Both the position numbers and the translations under genes were made by a program. A stretch of 64,000 bases of DNA from Oehlia diaphana. Taxonomy: Eukaryota; Glomeromycota; Glomeromycetes; Glomerales; Glomeraceae. The stretch spans positions 8,908 to 72,907 of the forward strand of contig QZLH01000393.1 in the NCBI GenBank assembly GCA_003833135.1, read 5' to 3'. The notes under the pieces were generated by a model, which worked only from the letters and a program-made list of their open reading frames with translations, was not told the origin of the DNA and searched no databases. This document shows positions 12,328-23,041 of this stretch, in pieces. Each line of letters begins with the position of its first letter. Position 1 is the first letter of the stretch.

Positions 12328-13063
12328 TAATATTAGATTTTCTGATGCGTGAAGCATTTTGTTGAATTTATGACTCAAATTCTCAGCACAAACTATTGAT
12401 TTGGATGTTGGGTTCAATTTCTTAGTTATGGCAAATAAAAAAAAAATTTAATTTAATAAATGAAGGCCGGTTTTCATTTAAGATAGACATTGACAAAATA
12501 TGATCAATAATAATAACAATATAACAGTATAATTAACTTTGCATAAGATACTTAATATGATCCTATATAATAATCTTTATGGATGATAAATAGTATAATT
12601 TTAAGCATTTTTTATAATTTATACTGGAAATTTATTAGTAGAACGTTCTGGCCCGCGTTTTGCGGAGTTATGCAGAGATGCGTAAGTAACAACTCAGACA
12701 CGTGATCGCGTTTAAATACAAATTTAAAGCATTTGCTTCGTTTAATATATAGGTCTATTTATTTGTATTCTTTTTTATGACTAAGATTTAAGAAAAATAT
12801 TTATAACTAATGAAAATTTAAAAGTACACTATATTAAACTTTCGATTTATAAGGTGAATTCTCCATTTTCATATTTAGATCGAGATCAAATGTGAAACTA
12901 ATCTATTATCTTACTTAATTTTGTTAGTTGAAGGTATATAATCCATATCATCAAAATTTGTATTAATGTTACATGTTTTTGTAAATTATTTATTAGTTAA
13001 TATGTAGACATTGTGATATTAATATGTTTAATTAACGATATTTTTGTTATAGGTACATTTGAG
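12328..13063. other. Intergenic between convergent SNU13 and NEDD8
   Basis: The 3' regions of both genes lie here. A slightly GC-richer patch with CCCGCGTTTTGCGG and ACACGTGATCGCG lies around 12651-12710. No gene or RNA is recognised. Confidence 0.4.
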
Positions 13064-13595
13064 TTAATTTCCACCACGAAGAGCCAACACCAAATGAAGA
13101 ACTTCACCGGCCAATATACCGCTATCCTCAGCTGTCTTTTCATCAGTCCTATTGTAATAATTAAAGTGAACAAAAAAATTTCATTCAATCTTCTTTGTAC
13201 ATTATTCTCAATACTTACAATTGTTTACCAGCATAAATAAGACGCTGTTGGGCTGGCGGAATACCTTCTTTTTCTTCTACACGTTCTTTGATTTTTGCTA
13301 CCTAAAAAAAATTTTTCACTTGAATAAAAGAACAAAAATTTGACTTTATGAAACAAACATACCGTATCTGAACCTTCAATGTCGATTTCAATCTAAAAGG
13401 TTTCAAAATAGAAGATCAATAAATGATTATTATATTTAAATGTTAAATTTATAAACCTACTTCTTTGCCAGTAAGAGTCTAAAAAAAAAATATGAAGGAA
13501 TTATGTTAACGTAAAACATTATAGATCTATTACTAACTACAGCACACAACACGTCAAATATAGAATAAGAAAACTACCTTGACTTTAATAAGCAT
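13064..13595 (-). CDS. NEDD8/Rub1 ubiquitin-like modifier
   Basis: Five exons on the minus strand (13595-13578, 13478-13461, 13392-13363, 13301-13219, 13148-13064) give 77 aa. The first two exons are 18 nt each and the third is 30 nt. The sequence opens MLIKVKTLTGKEI, continues with KERVEEKEGIPPAQQRLIY and ends LHLVLALRGGN. Ala at position 72 (LALRGG) rather than ubiquitin's Arg separates NEDD8 from ubiquitin. One Asn follows the GG, so processing by a NEDD8 protease is needed. NEDD8 is conjugated to cullins to activate SCF-type ligases. It lies head to head with SDHA. Confidence 0.96.
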
Positions 13596-13888
13596 TTTGG
13601 TCGGTTTTTAGTGTATAAACAAGAAGAAAAAAGTTTTGGTGCGTGGTGACTTAAAAATCTATATTCGGAGGACAGTTCCGTTAGAATGTAAGTATGAAAA
13701 CTTTCATGTTGCGGAATACCTAATATAGAAAATATCACGTGATATTTCCTTAGAGTTTACTGAAACACATTTATTGGTTAGATAAATTCAATCTATATAT
13801 AAAAATCTATTCAACTTGTCATATGATTTATGCATTTTTTTTTTGAGTTTTCGCATGATTATGAATTCTAACCTGGTTGTCAAAAAAA
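13596..13888. promoter_or_regulatory. Divergent promoter NEDD8/SDHA with TCACGTGA
   Basis: 293 nt separate the two ATG codons. A palindromic element ATATCACGTGATAT (TCACGTGA core at 13735-13742) lies almost midway, about 140 nt from NEDD8 and 147 nt from SDHA. CACGTG cores are bound by bHLH factors such as Cbf1 in fungi. The role here is inferred from position and from recurrence of the element elsewhere in the window. Confidence 0.5.
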
Positions 13889-16518
13889 ATGTATCGAGTG
13901 TTCAAAACCATTGTAAAACCTATTAAACCGGTAAAAATTTATCACATTAAACAAATTTCACTGTCCTTAGAAATTTTGTTAAGGGTTTCAAAAATTATAG
14001 TTTTCGGCTTCTGCATTTTCTCGAGGCTTTCACGTATCGAGACCAGCGTCACAAGTGATTGCTTCACAACCATTAAGAGCAAAAGAGGCACCTGTAAGAA
14101 TTATTCATTTTTTATTTTTTTTTTTTTATATTATTAATTATAATATTAATTGTATTATAATCAGTCTACAATTTCTAGCAAATATCCGGTTATCGATCAT
14201 ACATATGACGCTATTGTTGTAGGTGCTGGTGGTTCTGGTTTGCGTTCCGCTTTTGGTCTTGCAGAGGCCGGCTTTAATACAGCTTGTATTACAAAAATAT
14301 TTCCAACAAGGTCACATACTGTCGCGGCACAGGTTGGTGTATTATGACTCAAAATTAAACATTCACCGCCTGTAAGTCAAATTTATATTGAATTTATGAT
14401 ATGAAAAGGGTGGTATTAATGCTGCCCTAGGAAATATGACTGAAGATGATTGGCGTTGGCACATGTATGATACAGTGAAAGGTAGTGATTGGCTTGGTGA
14501 TCAAGATGCGATACATTATATGTGTCGTGAAGCTCCAAAAACTGTTATTGAATTGGAACATTATGGTGTACCGTTTTCTCGAACTGAAGAGGGCAAAATT
14601 TATCAAAGAGCTTTTGGCGGACAAAGTCTAAAATTTGGTCAAGGTATATTTTATACTTTATTTAAGCTATATATTTACTTCTTTGTTCCTTTATTTATTC
14701 CCTTTTTTTTTGAAAGGTGGCCAGGCATATCGTTGTGCTGCGGTGGCTGATCGTACTGGTCACGCTATTTTACATACGCTATATGGACAATCTTTGAAAC
14801 ATAACACCAATTTTTTTATTGAATATTTTGCTATGGATTTAATGATGGAAGATGGTGTATGTCGTGGTGTTATTGCTCTTAATCAAGAAGATGGTACTTT
14901 ACACCGATTCCGTGCTCACAAAACTGTATTAGCCACCGGTGGATATGGTCGTACTTATTTCTCGTGTACCAGTGCACATACTTGTACCGGAGACGGAAAT
15001 GCTATGATCTCTCGAGCTGGACTCCCTTTGCAAGACTTAGAATTTGTACAATTTCACCCTACTGGCATTTATGGAGCTGGCTGCTTGATCACGGAAGGTA
15101 CGTAAAATGATTAAGTGATTGCAGTTTTTACTTATCATTATACTTGTTATTTATTATTTTAACTAATTTAAACAATAAATTTGTACATTCCAGGCTCCAG
15201 AGGCGAAGGTGGTTATTTACTAAATTCTAAAGGTGAACGTTTTATGGAACGTTATGCACCTACTGCAAAAGATTTAGCTTCTAGAGACGTCGTATCCCGT
15301 TCAATGACTATGGAAATCCGCGATGGGCGTGGAGTTGGTCCCGAAGCCGACCATATTTATTTACAGCTTTCGCACTTACCTGCGGAAGTTTTACATGAAC
15401 GTTTGCCGGGTATTTCCGAAACCGCCGCTATTTTTGCCGGTGTTGATGTGACTAAAGAGCCGATTCCAGTATTACCTACCGTACATTATAACATGGGTGG
15501 TATACCTACACGATACACTGGTGAAGTTTTGACTATTGATGAGGTATGTTCGATGCTACACCGTTTAAAGTTTCGATCGATTATGTGAATTCTTAAAATA
15601 AAAAATTTTTTTCAGAAAGGAAATGACAAACTTGTTCCTGGTCTTTATGCAGCTGGCGAGGCTGCTTGTGTATCAGTTCATGGTGCTAATCGTTTAGGTG
15701 CTAATTCACTGCTCGATATTGTTGTCTTTGGTCGTGCTTGTGCACATCACATAAAAGATACTTTGGAACCAGGAATGCCTCATAAACCATTATCATCAGA
15801 TGCGGGAGCTGAATCTATTGCTAATCTAGATAAACTTCGAAATGCATCTGGATCAAAGAGGACTGCAGAAATCCGTTTGAATATGCAAAAAGCTATGCAA
15901 CGTGATGCGGCAGTTTTCCGAACACAGGAATCTTTGGATGAGGGTATAATTTTTAAATAAGTTTTTTGTCCATTACGCATTTATAATTATTTAACATTTT
16001 TTCCTTATAAAATTTTAAGGTGTCAAAAATATTGACAAAATTTTCAAATCATTCGAAGACGTAAATGTTGAGGACCGATCCATGATTTGGAATTCTGATC
16101 TTATTGAAACTTTAGAATTACAAAATCTTTTGACCAATGCTGCTCAGACAATGCACGCAGCAGCAGTTAGAAAAGAATCCCGTGGTGCTCATGCGCGAGA
16201 AGATTATCAAGTTAGTAAGCCATTGAAGAACAAATATTGTTTTAAAGCACTTCTTTTTGAACTGCTTAATCATATTGTATTTTAATCTATACTCATTCAG
16301 ACTCGTAATGATGAAGAGTGGATGAAACATACATTATCGTGGCAAGATCAAAACACAGGAATGGTTAAATTAAGATATCGCCCTGTAACGTCTAAGACTT
16401 TAGATGAAACCGAAATCGCTAGTGTAAGTATATTTCGTTCTGTATCTTTTTAATGCAACTTAGCTTATGCTATTTATTATTTATTATATAGATTCCTCCG
16501 AAGGCTAGAGTATATTAA
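13889..16518 (+). CDS. SDHA: Succinate dehydrogenase flavoprotein subunit, mitochondrial (complex II)
   Basis: Ten exons (13889-13930, 14001-14093, 14165-14332, 14409-14643, 14717-15097, 15194-15543, 15616-15943, 16020-16210, 16301-16423, 16492-16518) give 645 aa. The first about 45 residues are basic and hydroxylated with no acidic cluster, a typical mitochondrial presequence. The FAD Rossmann motif [10 protein letters not shown] is at about 63-72. The FAD-linking histidine is in [11 protein letters not shown] (H96). [18 protein letters not shown] and the FAD-binding [19 protein letters not shown] are intact. It oxidises succinate to fumarate and passes electrons to the iron-sulfur subunit in the inner membrane. 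The C-terminal SSK-like end is replaced by IPPKARVY, as in other SDHA. A decayed partial copy lies at 29337-30475. Confidence 0.97.
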
Positions 16519-17089
16519 AAAGTATTTTGATTTAAATTTATTTATTTATGAGTATATGGATTTTCTGACGATTTATTATATTAACGTCAATTTCGGCTTA
16601 AGACAAAAATTCCAACGCACATAACAATTATTACTTTTTTAATAATTGAGAAATAATGAATTGAAAAAAATACATCATAATGTTATTAAATAAATAAAAA
16701 AAATTTGTTACTCCCATTCTTATTTCTGCAGAATTTAAGTTATATACATACTGTACATACTTATACATATCTATTTCAAGTTACAAATTTATAATAATAT
16801 GAGTACACAAAATAAACCTAACTGCTAATGGAATTAAAAACTTTAAAACTTGCAATAATTGCGATTTGCGGTATTGCGGAACATTGATTTTGAAGTCTAT
16901 ATATGACCGCAAAAAAAAATTCTATTAATTTGACGGTTAGTGATGATCCGGCTGATTCGATTTTCTAAAGTATCTGTGAAAATAAAATATGAAATAAAAA
17001 TATTTGTAAAAACAAAGCAGTACTAGAAAAAAATATATTAAATATTTTAATATTTATCGTTATATTAAATTAAAAAAGATAAAAAAAAA
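16519..17089. other. Intergenic: SDHA 3' region
   Basis: AT-rich DNA between the SDHA stop and the left end of the large transposon. It contains T/A runs and CATACTGTACATAC-like short repeats near 16746. No gene is seen. Confidence 0.4.
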
Positions 17090-17450
17090 GGCGATTCAGC
17101 CTGATAATTCGACGGATATTGGATAATCCGTTGGGGTATCTAATATCAAGCTAACCACAAACATATTAGTATAATGAAGATTTTTTTTTACTAATAAATT
17201 ACTGCTAAAAATTACTTTTGCGAAAAATTTTATTTCTCATGATCTGTCAAGTTTTTAGTATTTTTAACTATAATTCTTCGAACGTGTCTTTACTTAATTA
17301 GAGAAGCAAATTTTAATAATTTAACTTCATTGACAATCTGGATATATTTTTGTGTATTATTTAAACTTTATACTACAAAGTTTAAGCAAGCTTAAATAAA
17401 CTAATAATAAAAGCAACTTATCTTTCTCTTTTAAAATTTAAATTTAAAAA

Positions 17451-18700
17451 ATGGGTCGAAATAGCAAACGGAAAATACAATTAAAAAATATGCGCCAAAG
17501 GAAAAATTTTCTAGGTTATCGTCACAAATTAACTAAGCAATTGAGTGATAACCTTGACAACCTAGACGATAATGACTGCGTCTATTGCCAAACAAATTAA
17601 GGGAATATATGAAGAAATGAAACAAAACGGAATGAACTTATTACTAAAATTCAAAATTGCCCGCTAATCAAGTCTCCAGTGCATTTCATTTGTTTCAGAC
17701 AATGGTATACTCAAAAGGAGATCGAAAAAGTGAAATTCTTCACCACACCTTCAAATAATAAAAGCAGTAGAGTTTCTTAATTTAGGATTATATAAAAAGG
17801 AATCTTCTACGCAAGCAATGGAGGATAAAATTAAAGAACTTGAAAAGAAAATCTCCAATTGAAAAAAGATAAGTCAAATTAAGTTCTCGTATTCATTCCC
17901 TTTCAATGCAAGTTGTACAAGCAAAAAAGCAAAAAAAGGCATATCTTAAAAATCCGAGCAACAATTCAAAGAACAAAGAAGATTCAGCCTAACCAATTCC
18001 ATTGTGCGGCAAAAAGCCTATTCAAAAAGGGAAAAAAAGAATATACAGCAGATTTCATAAAATTGGCAACTAAAATTAGCAACATGGAACATACTTCCAT
18101 TCAAACTACGGTAGATTGCACAAAAGCAGTTTTTGAGTTTTTAACAGGATATACACCGACAGACCAACTAATTTGGTTCACCCAAGTACTCTTGCTAGGT
18201 GGAACAAAGAAATTGCAGCGTTATCACTTCAAAAAAATCATCCTAATCAAAATATTTCTCAGTTCTTTTAGATATGAAATAATGGCTGATGAAAGTACCC
18301 AGGGTGAAAAAAATATTAATTATATGTTTTTCATATTGGAATTTTGTTAAGAATCGTTCTATAATTATTGCTGATAAAGTATCTACTCAAGCATTACAAA
18401 TCGCAACGAAACTTTCATGAATCCTAAAAATTGTCACTTTTGGCTAATAGATAATACTGCATATATGACATCAAAAACTGGTGGTACTGTTGCCAAATTT
18501 AATAAAATTAGTTAATAACAATCTTTTCGAATTTCTTGTGGACTGCATGCAGTTCATATTGCTCTGATGAATTTTAAGAATGCTGCATTTGGAAAAATAG
18601 ATGCAATTAAAGGCTTATCATTAAAAGAACATCCATACAATATTCTTAATTTAGCATAATGAATACAAAATTTTATTTGACTTTGATCTTACCAAATATT
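17451..18700 (+). pseudogene. Transposase remnant of the large TIR element
   Basis: A short frame at 17451-17600 starts MGRNSKRKIQLKN. A coiled-coil-like Lys/Glu-rich part follows, then a frame (17913-18350) with HTSIQTTVDCTKAVFEFLTG and FRYEIMADESTQGEK. After a frame break it continues with CHFWLIDNTAYMTSKTGG and CGLHAVHIALMNF (about 18425-18580). The parts lie in different frames separated by stops and small indels, so the gene is dead. The DES and LIDN acidic residues suggest an RNase-H-fold DDE transposase, but I cannot name the family. The coding sequence appears to resume after the hAT insertion (23140-23900). Confidence 0.6.
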
Positions 18701-18784
18701 AACAACCATTCAACAAAAATGGCTATTTGAGTTGAAAGACTGCAAAATAATATCTTGAGCAACCTGAAATTAATGTTTCGTATG

Positions 18785-18928
18785 AATCAAATTTTTTCTC
18801 TGAAATTTGATTTGATTCAGACTTAATTTAGACTCAATTCAGACTCAATTTGACCTCCAAAAATATTTATTTTGGAATCTAGTAATCTAATTTTAATGAT
18901 TTTTTTAATTGTTAGCTCTTGTTGTTCT
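18785..18928. repeat. Dispersed repeat, left half, split by hAT insertion
   Basis: TCAAATTTTTTCTCTGAAAT and the following GATTCAGACT-type repeats match an uninterrupted copy at about 29890-30130. The right half resumes at 23042 with GATCAAAATAAAAAATATCA. The uninterrupted copy shows exactly where the hAT element entered. Confidence 0.65.
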
Positions 18929-20065
18929 AGTGTTGTGAAGTGATATTAAATGACACAAATGACATTAGTGACATGTCATATATTATTATGTCATTTCAGT
19001 GAAAATAACAATCTTATTCATTTGAAATTATGTCATGTGAGCTGTAATGCCGGCCAAAATTATTTAATATAATTAATCTTTATTATAGTATATTATTAAT
19101 AAAAGTAAAAATTACTTAATCACAAATTCACAATTTATTATTAAAACATATTAACTGGAGCTTCTAAAGTAGGGATGTTAATTTGCTTAACGGTGTTTGA
19201 GTTCAACTTAATACAGCTTTAAGTCTAAAGCGAGTTTAAGTTAAGCAATTTTAAAAAAATGAGTTGAGCAATTAAGCTTAATTATGAGTTAAGCACAGCT
19301 GTTAGACTAGATTTTCTTAAATGATTTATTAAATTCCGATATTGATTTATTTTCTTTGTTTATTGTATGTATAATGTTTTTATTAGAAATTATGATACAT
19401 TATTTATTCATATGTTATTTGAATAAACTTGTAAATACATATTTGTAAAAATATTATTTATTTTTTAAATAATTTTTAATAATATTCGTTTTATACCATG
19501 TTTTTAGGCAGAAGCTTGTTCTGGTGATAATCTGTTATTGTATGTATTGCAATTGAAAATATTTGCTCGCTAGATACATTTGTTACCCATAATCTAAGCA
19601 CTTACTAATAAAATTCTAAACAAGCTTAAAGCACGTTTTGAAGCATATATTAAAAAGTTTGAAAAAGCTTGTACTCAAACTCTGTTTAATGTGCTTTGTT
19701 AAAGCAATTTAATCTAAAGTCTCATTAAACAAATCAAGTAACTTCCATTTAGCCAATGAATTATTTACTGGATGAATACTTTATCCACCTATTTCAAATT
19801 CATATGTTTCTTTGCTTATAACTTCTGTATTATCTATATTAATTTTTGTATTAACCATTTTAATCCAATCTTCAATTATTTTAGTCTATTGTTCAGAATT
19901 AATATTATCACTATTATTAGTTTTTTCAAAAGTATCATTAACATTACATTCATCAATAACATCAGTTTCTTTTAGTTCTTCAGTATAAAATTATTAAATG
20001 TGAACTCATTATCATTTGTATCTTCTTCATCTGATTGGTATTCTTGAATAATTAGTTTAGCAATA

Positions 20066-20355
20066 CACTGGTAAAAAAATGATATATCCTACACATATCT
20101 CACACATATCGGGTACTCAAAATGTAGAAAATCATACATAAATAATACACATATCATATACATATCGGGTACTAATATATATATCATACATATATCAGGT
20201 ATCTGATAAATATACGATATATATAAGTACCTGATATATATATGATATGTGTATTATTTATGTATAATTTTTTACATTTTGAGTACCTGATATGTGTGAG
20301 ATATGTGTAAGATATGTGTAGGATATGTGTAGGATAGACCATTTTTTTACCAGTG
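20066..20355. mobile_element. MITE, 290 bp, long inverted repeat
   Basis: The element starts CACTGGTAAAAAAATG and ends CATTTTTTTACCAGTG, a perfect inverted end. The whole element is close to a palindrome built from CACATATC/GATATGTG and CGGGTACT/AGTACCTG repeats. It is flanked by ATA on both sides (20063-20065 and 20356-20358), a possible target duplication. It has no coding capacity. It lies inside the hAT-like element and is therefore younger than that insertion. Confidence 0.8.
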
Positions 20356-21378
20356 ATATGTAATTATTTATATTATTATTCAGGAATTTCTATATCATCA
20401 CATTTTCTTTTACATAATATATCACTTCGCAATTGAACTATAGCTAAAACTTTCTTATGCTACAAAATAAAAAATATATAATCTTTTGTTAGTGATTTTG
20501 TATAATATAAAATTTGGTAAAATATACTTACATATAATTTATTTCAGCGGGTTAACACATATTTGACCAAAATGTTCCACTAAAGTTGCATTAACGTAAA
20601 TTTCAAAAAGCTGTAAAGCTAATTTTGAGAATTTAGGTGCTAATCCTTTGGCAGATTTTCAGAAATCAATAATATTTTCTTCAAACTAATTATAAGTTTT
20701 AGAATTAAAAGAAAAAAGCTTATGTTGATATAATAAATAATTATGAAAGATTCTTTTTAGTGTTTCATTAAACCACATTTGATAGTAATATATAAGTTAT
20801 TGTCCAAAATACGTATAAGAAATATTTTTAGCAGAAGAATTAAATTTTGAAACTTGATATTTTGGATGAAAAACAATTGAAAGTAATAGTAATGGCTGTT
20901 CCTACTATACCCAGCATGATTCTAATCTTGCTATCATGCAATTACCAAATTCTACATTTTTATAAGAAGAAAATATTTTAATTATCCAACCAAAGCAGTA
21001 TGCAATTTCATATAGGCATGCAATATCCTTTTGTAATTTATTTAATACACTGCATATTGGTAATAATAAATTTTGAAGTTCAAATAGTTGGATTCAAAAT
21101 TCTAGATCATTAATAATTTCAATTATATCTGAAAAGAGACATTTATTTTCATTATTTGAATCAGTACTATAACGTTGATGAGATATTTCAACTCAAGAAG
21201 TATTTGGAGTTCTAATATGTTTAGAAGAGTATTTTATTATTAAAGTCTAAAAAATTAATAAAATAAATATAAAAATTTTATTTATTGATTTATTGAGTAA
21301 ACTTGCTAAAATTATAATTCTCACCTTTAATACTACTTCTGTTTTTAAAATACTGTAAAAATAAAAGTAGTAACTATT

Positions 21379-22245
21379 TCAATGTGTTTCCTCTAAAGTT
21401 ATCAATGCTATTGTTTGACTATAACATAAAGTTTGTTCATTTCTTAACAATCCAGTGAAATAAGGAAAGAAGTAAAAATAACTAACAATACGAGCTGCAT
21501 TTTTTAATACTTGCTTGTATTGAAATAATTCTTTAAAAATATTTCCTACAACCAAATTCATCTAGTAATAGGCCATACAAGATAAAAATACCTTACTTGG
21601 ATATTCTACTCTTAATTGATATTTAAAAAAGCAAAAAATTAAATTTTATTAATAATATTCTATATTATAAAATATTTAATATAAAATTGTACTCACTTTG
21701 CTGCAGCATATTCTCCAGCTGAATCAGAAACAAAACAATTGATTTTTATTTGTTTTAATTTGGCATTATTTATCAAATTTTTAATTAGTATTTTAACATC
21801 TTCAGTTTAGATTGTTAATCACTAATATTCTTAGCTTCCCAAATTAGTGTTTTACCAGATAAAGTAATAAATACAATCCCAAAAAGATGTTCTTATTTAA
21901 CATTTGTCCAGCTGTCAAAAGCTGCAGTAACACCAATTGCATTATCTTTTACCTGCTCTACAATTGATATAAATAGTTAGTTTGCAAATTTAGAAAGAAT
22001 ATGATTACTGATGGAATGATGTTCTAGAAGTTTCAATGCTGGAGCAATAAATCTAAAACTTCTTGTGTTTCTTTATTTTTCAGAAATGTAAATGATAAGC
22101 CATTTGATACCATCATTAGTAATACCAGATTTTCAAAATGAGGAATATCTTTCTTAAAAAATAGCCAGGATACATATTCTGATAAGGTTGATTGTTTAAT
22201 AATTAAATTAGATAGTGCAATAGTGGTAGATTTATCAGTTTCCAT
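21379..22245 (-). pseudogene. hAT-type transposase remnant
   Basis: Reading the minus strand, an open piece at 22245-22033 has NLVLLMMVSNGLSFTFLKN. A segment near 21736-21698 reads CFVSDSAGEYAAA, and 21561-21379 reads MNLVVGNIFKELFQYKQ then YFTGLLRNEQ. The order and spacing look like the central part of a hAT transposase. Stops and frame changes separate the pieces. Family assignment rests on my recollection of similar hAT proteins and on the flanking inverted repeats. Confidence 0.5.
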
Positions 22246-23041
22246 TTCACTTTTATTTATTATTGCTTGTATTTATTTTTTTTCTCATCTTCAGGTACTT
22301 TATGTGATAAAATTTCTTCTGAGCAAAATTTTCACATTTTTTCAGATGATTATAGCATGATAATACTTTATTAGATATAAAACATTCAGATTTAGAATAG
22401 CAATAGATAAAATATATTTTCTTATACAAGAAAAACATACTGCTTTTTTATTTGTTTAGGATTATCTGATGTGTATAAATAAAAAATTCACAAAAATTAT
22501 ACTTTTCTTTCATTTTAATTTTATACAAATTCGTATATATTGAAAATTTGAAATAAGAAATTTGTTATGAAAAATAATAACGAAACACAAGAATCACAAA
22601 AAAGATCGATAAATCATAGATTTAATTTTTAAATAATAATAAATTGTTAAATTTCCAAATTAAATAAATATTATACACTTGTCATGCCATTTTTGGATAT
22701 CATCAATTTTAAGTTATGCTTTTTGGAGTTTCAATTAACAAGTTATTATGATAATATTAAATTTTTGCTATGATAGAAAGCTTATTTTTGAGAATTTTCA
22801 GCATTGGAAGTAATGTTATAAGATTATTTATCTATCCAAGCTTATAAAATGTACTGCTAAATAGATTAATAATCATAATAACAATCATAAATGATATTGT
22901 CACTTAAAAATGATATATGTCATTTTGTCATTTGTTATTTGCAAATGAATTTTTTTTAAATGACATAATTTCTTATATCATTTCAATATCATTTAAAGTT
23001 ATTTAAAATTTGGTCAAATAACAATATTATTTAATATCACT

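Larger units (their letters stand above)
18929..23041 (-). mobile_element. hAT-like DNA transposon, decayed, nested in the large element
   Basis: The left end begins AGTGTTGTGAAGTGATATTA and the right end finishes TTTAATATCACTTC, sharing the inverted 15-mer GAAGTGATATTAAAT. Subterminal regions carry many ATGAC/GTCAT repeats, as hAT elements often do. The flanks GTTGTTCT (left) and ATTATTCT (right) would be an 8-bp target duplication differing by two G-to-A changes. An uninterrupted homologue of the target exists near 30015. Minus-strand remnants of a transposase lie inside. Exact ends are uncertain by several bases. Confidence 0.6.

Noticed and set aside
13064..13595. Ubiquitin instead of NEDD8
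   Set aside because: Ala72 (LALRGG) and KERVEEKEGIPPAQQ are NEDD8-type.
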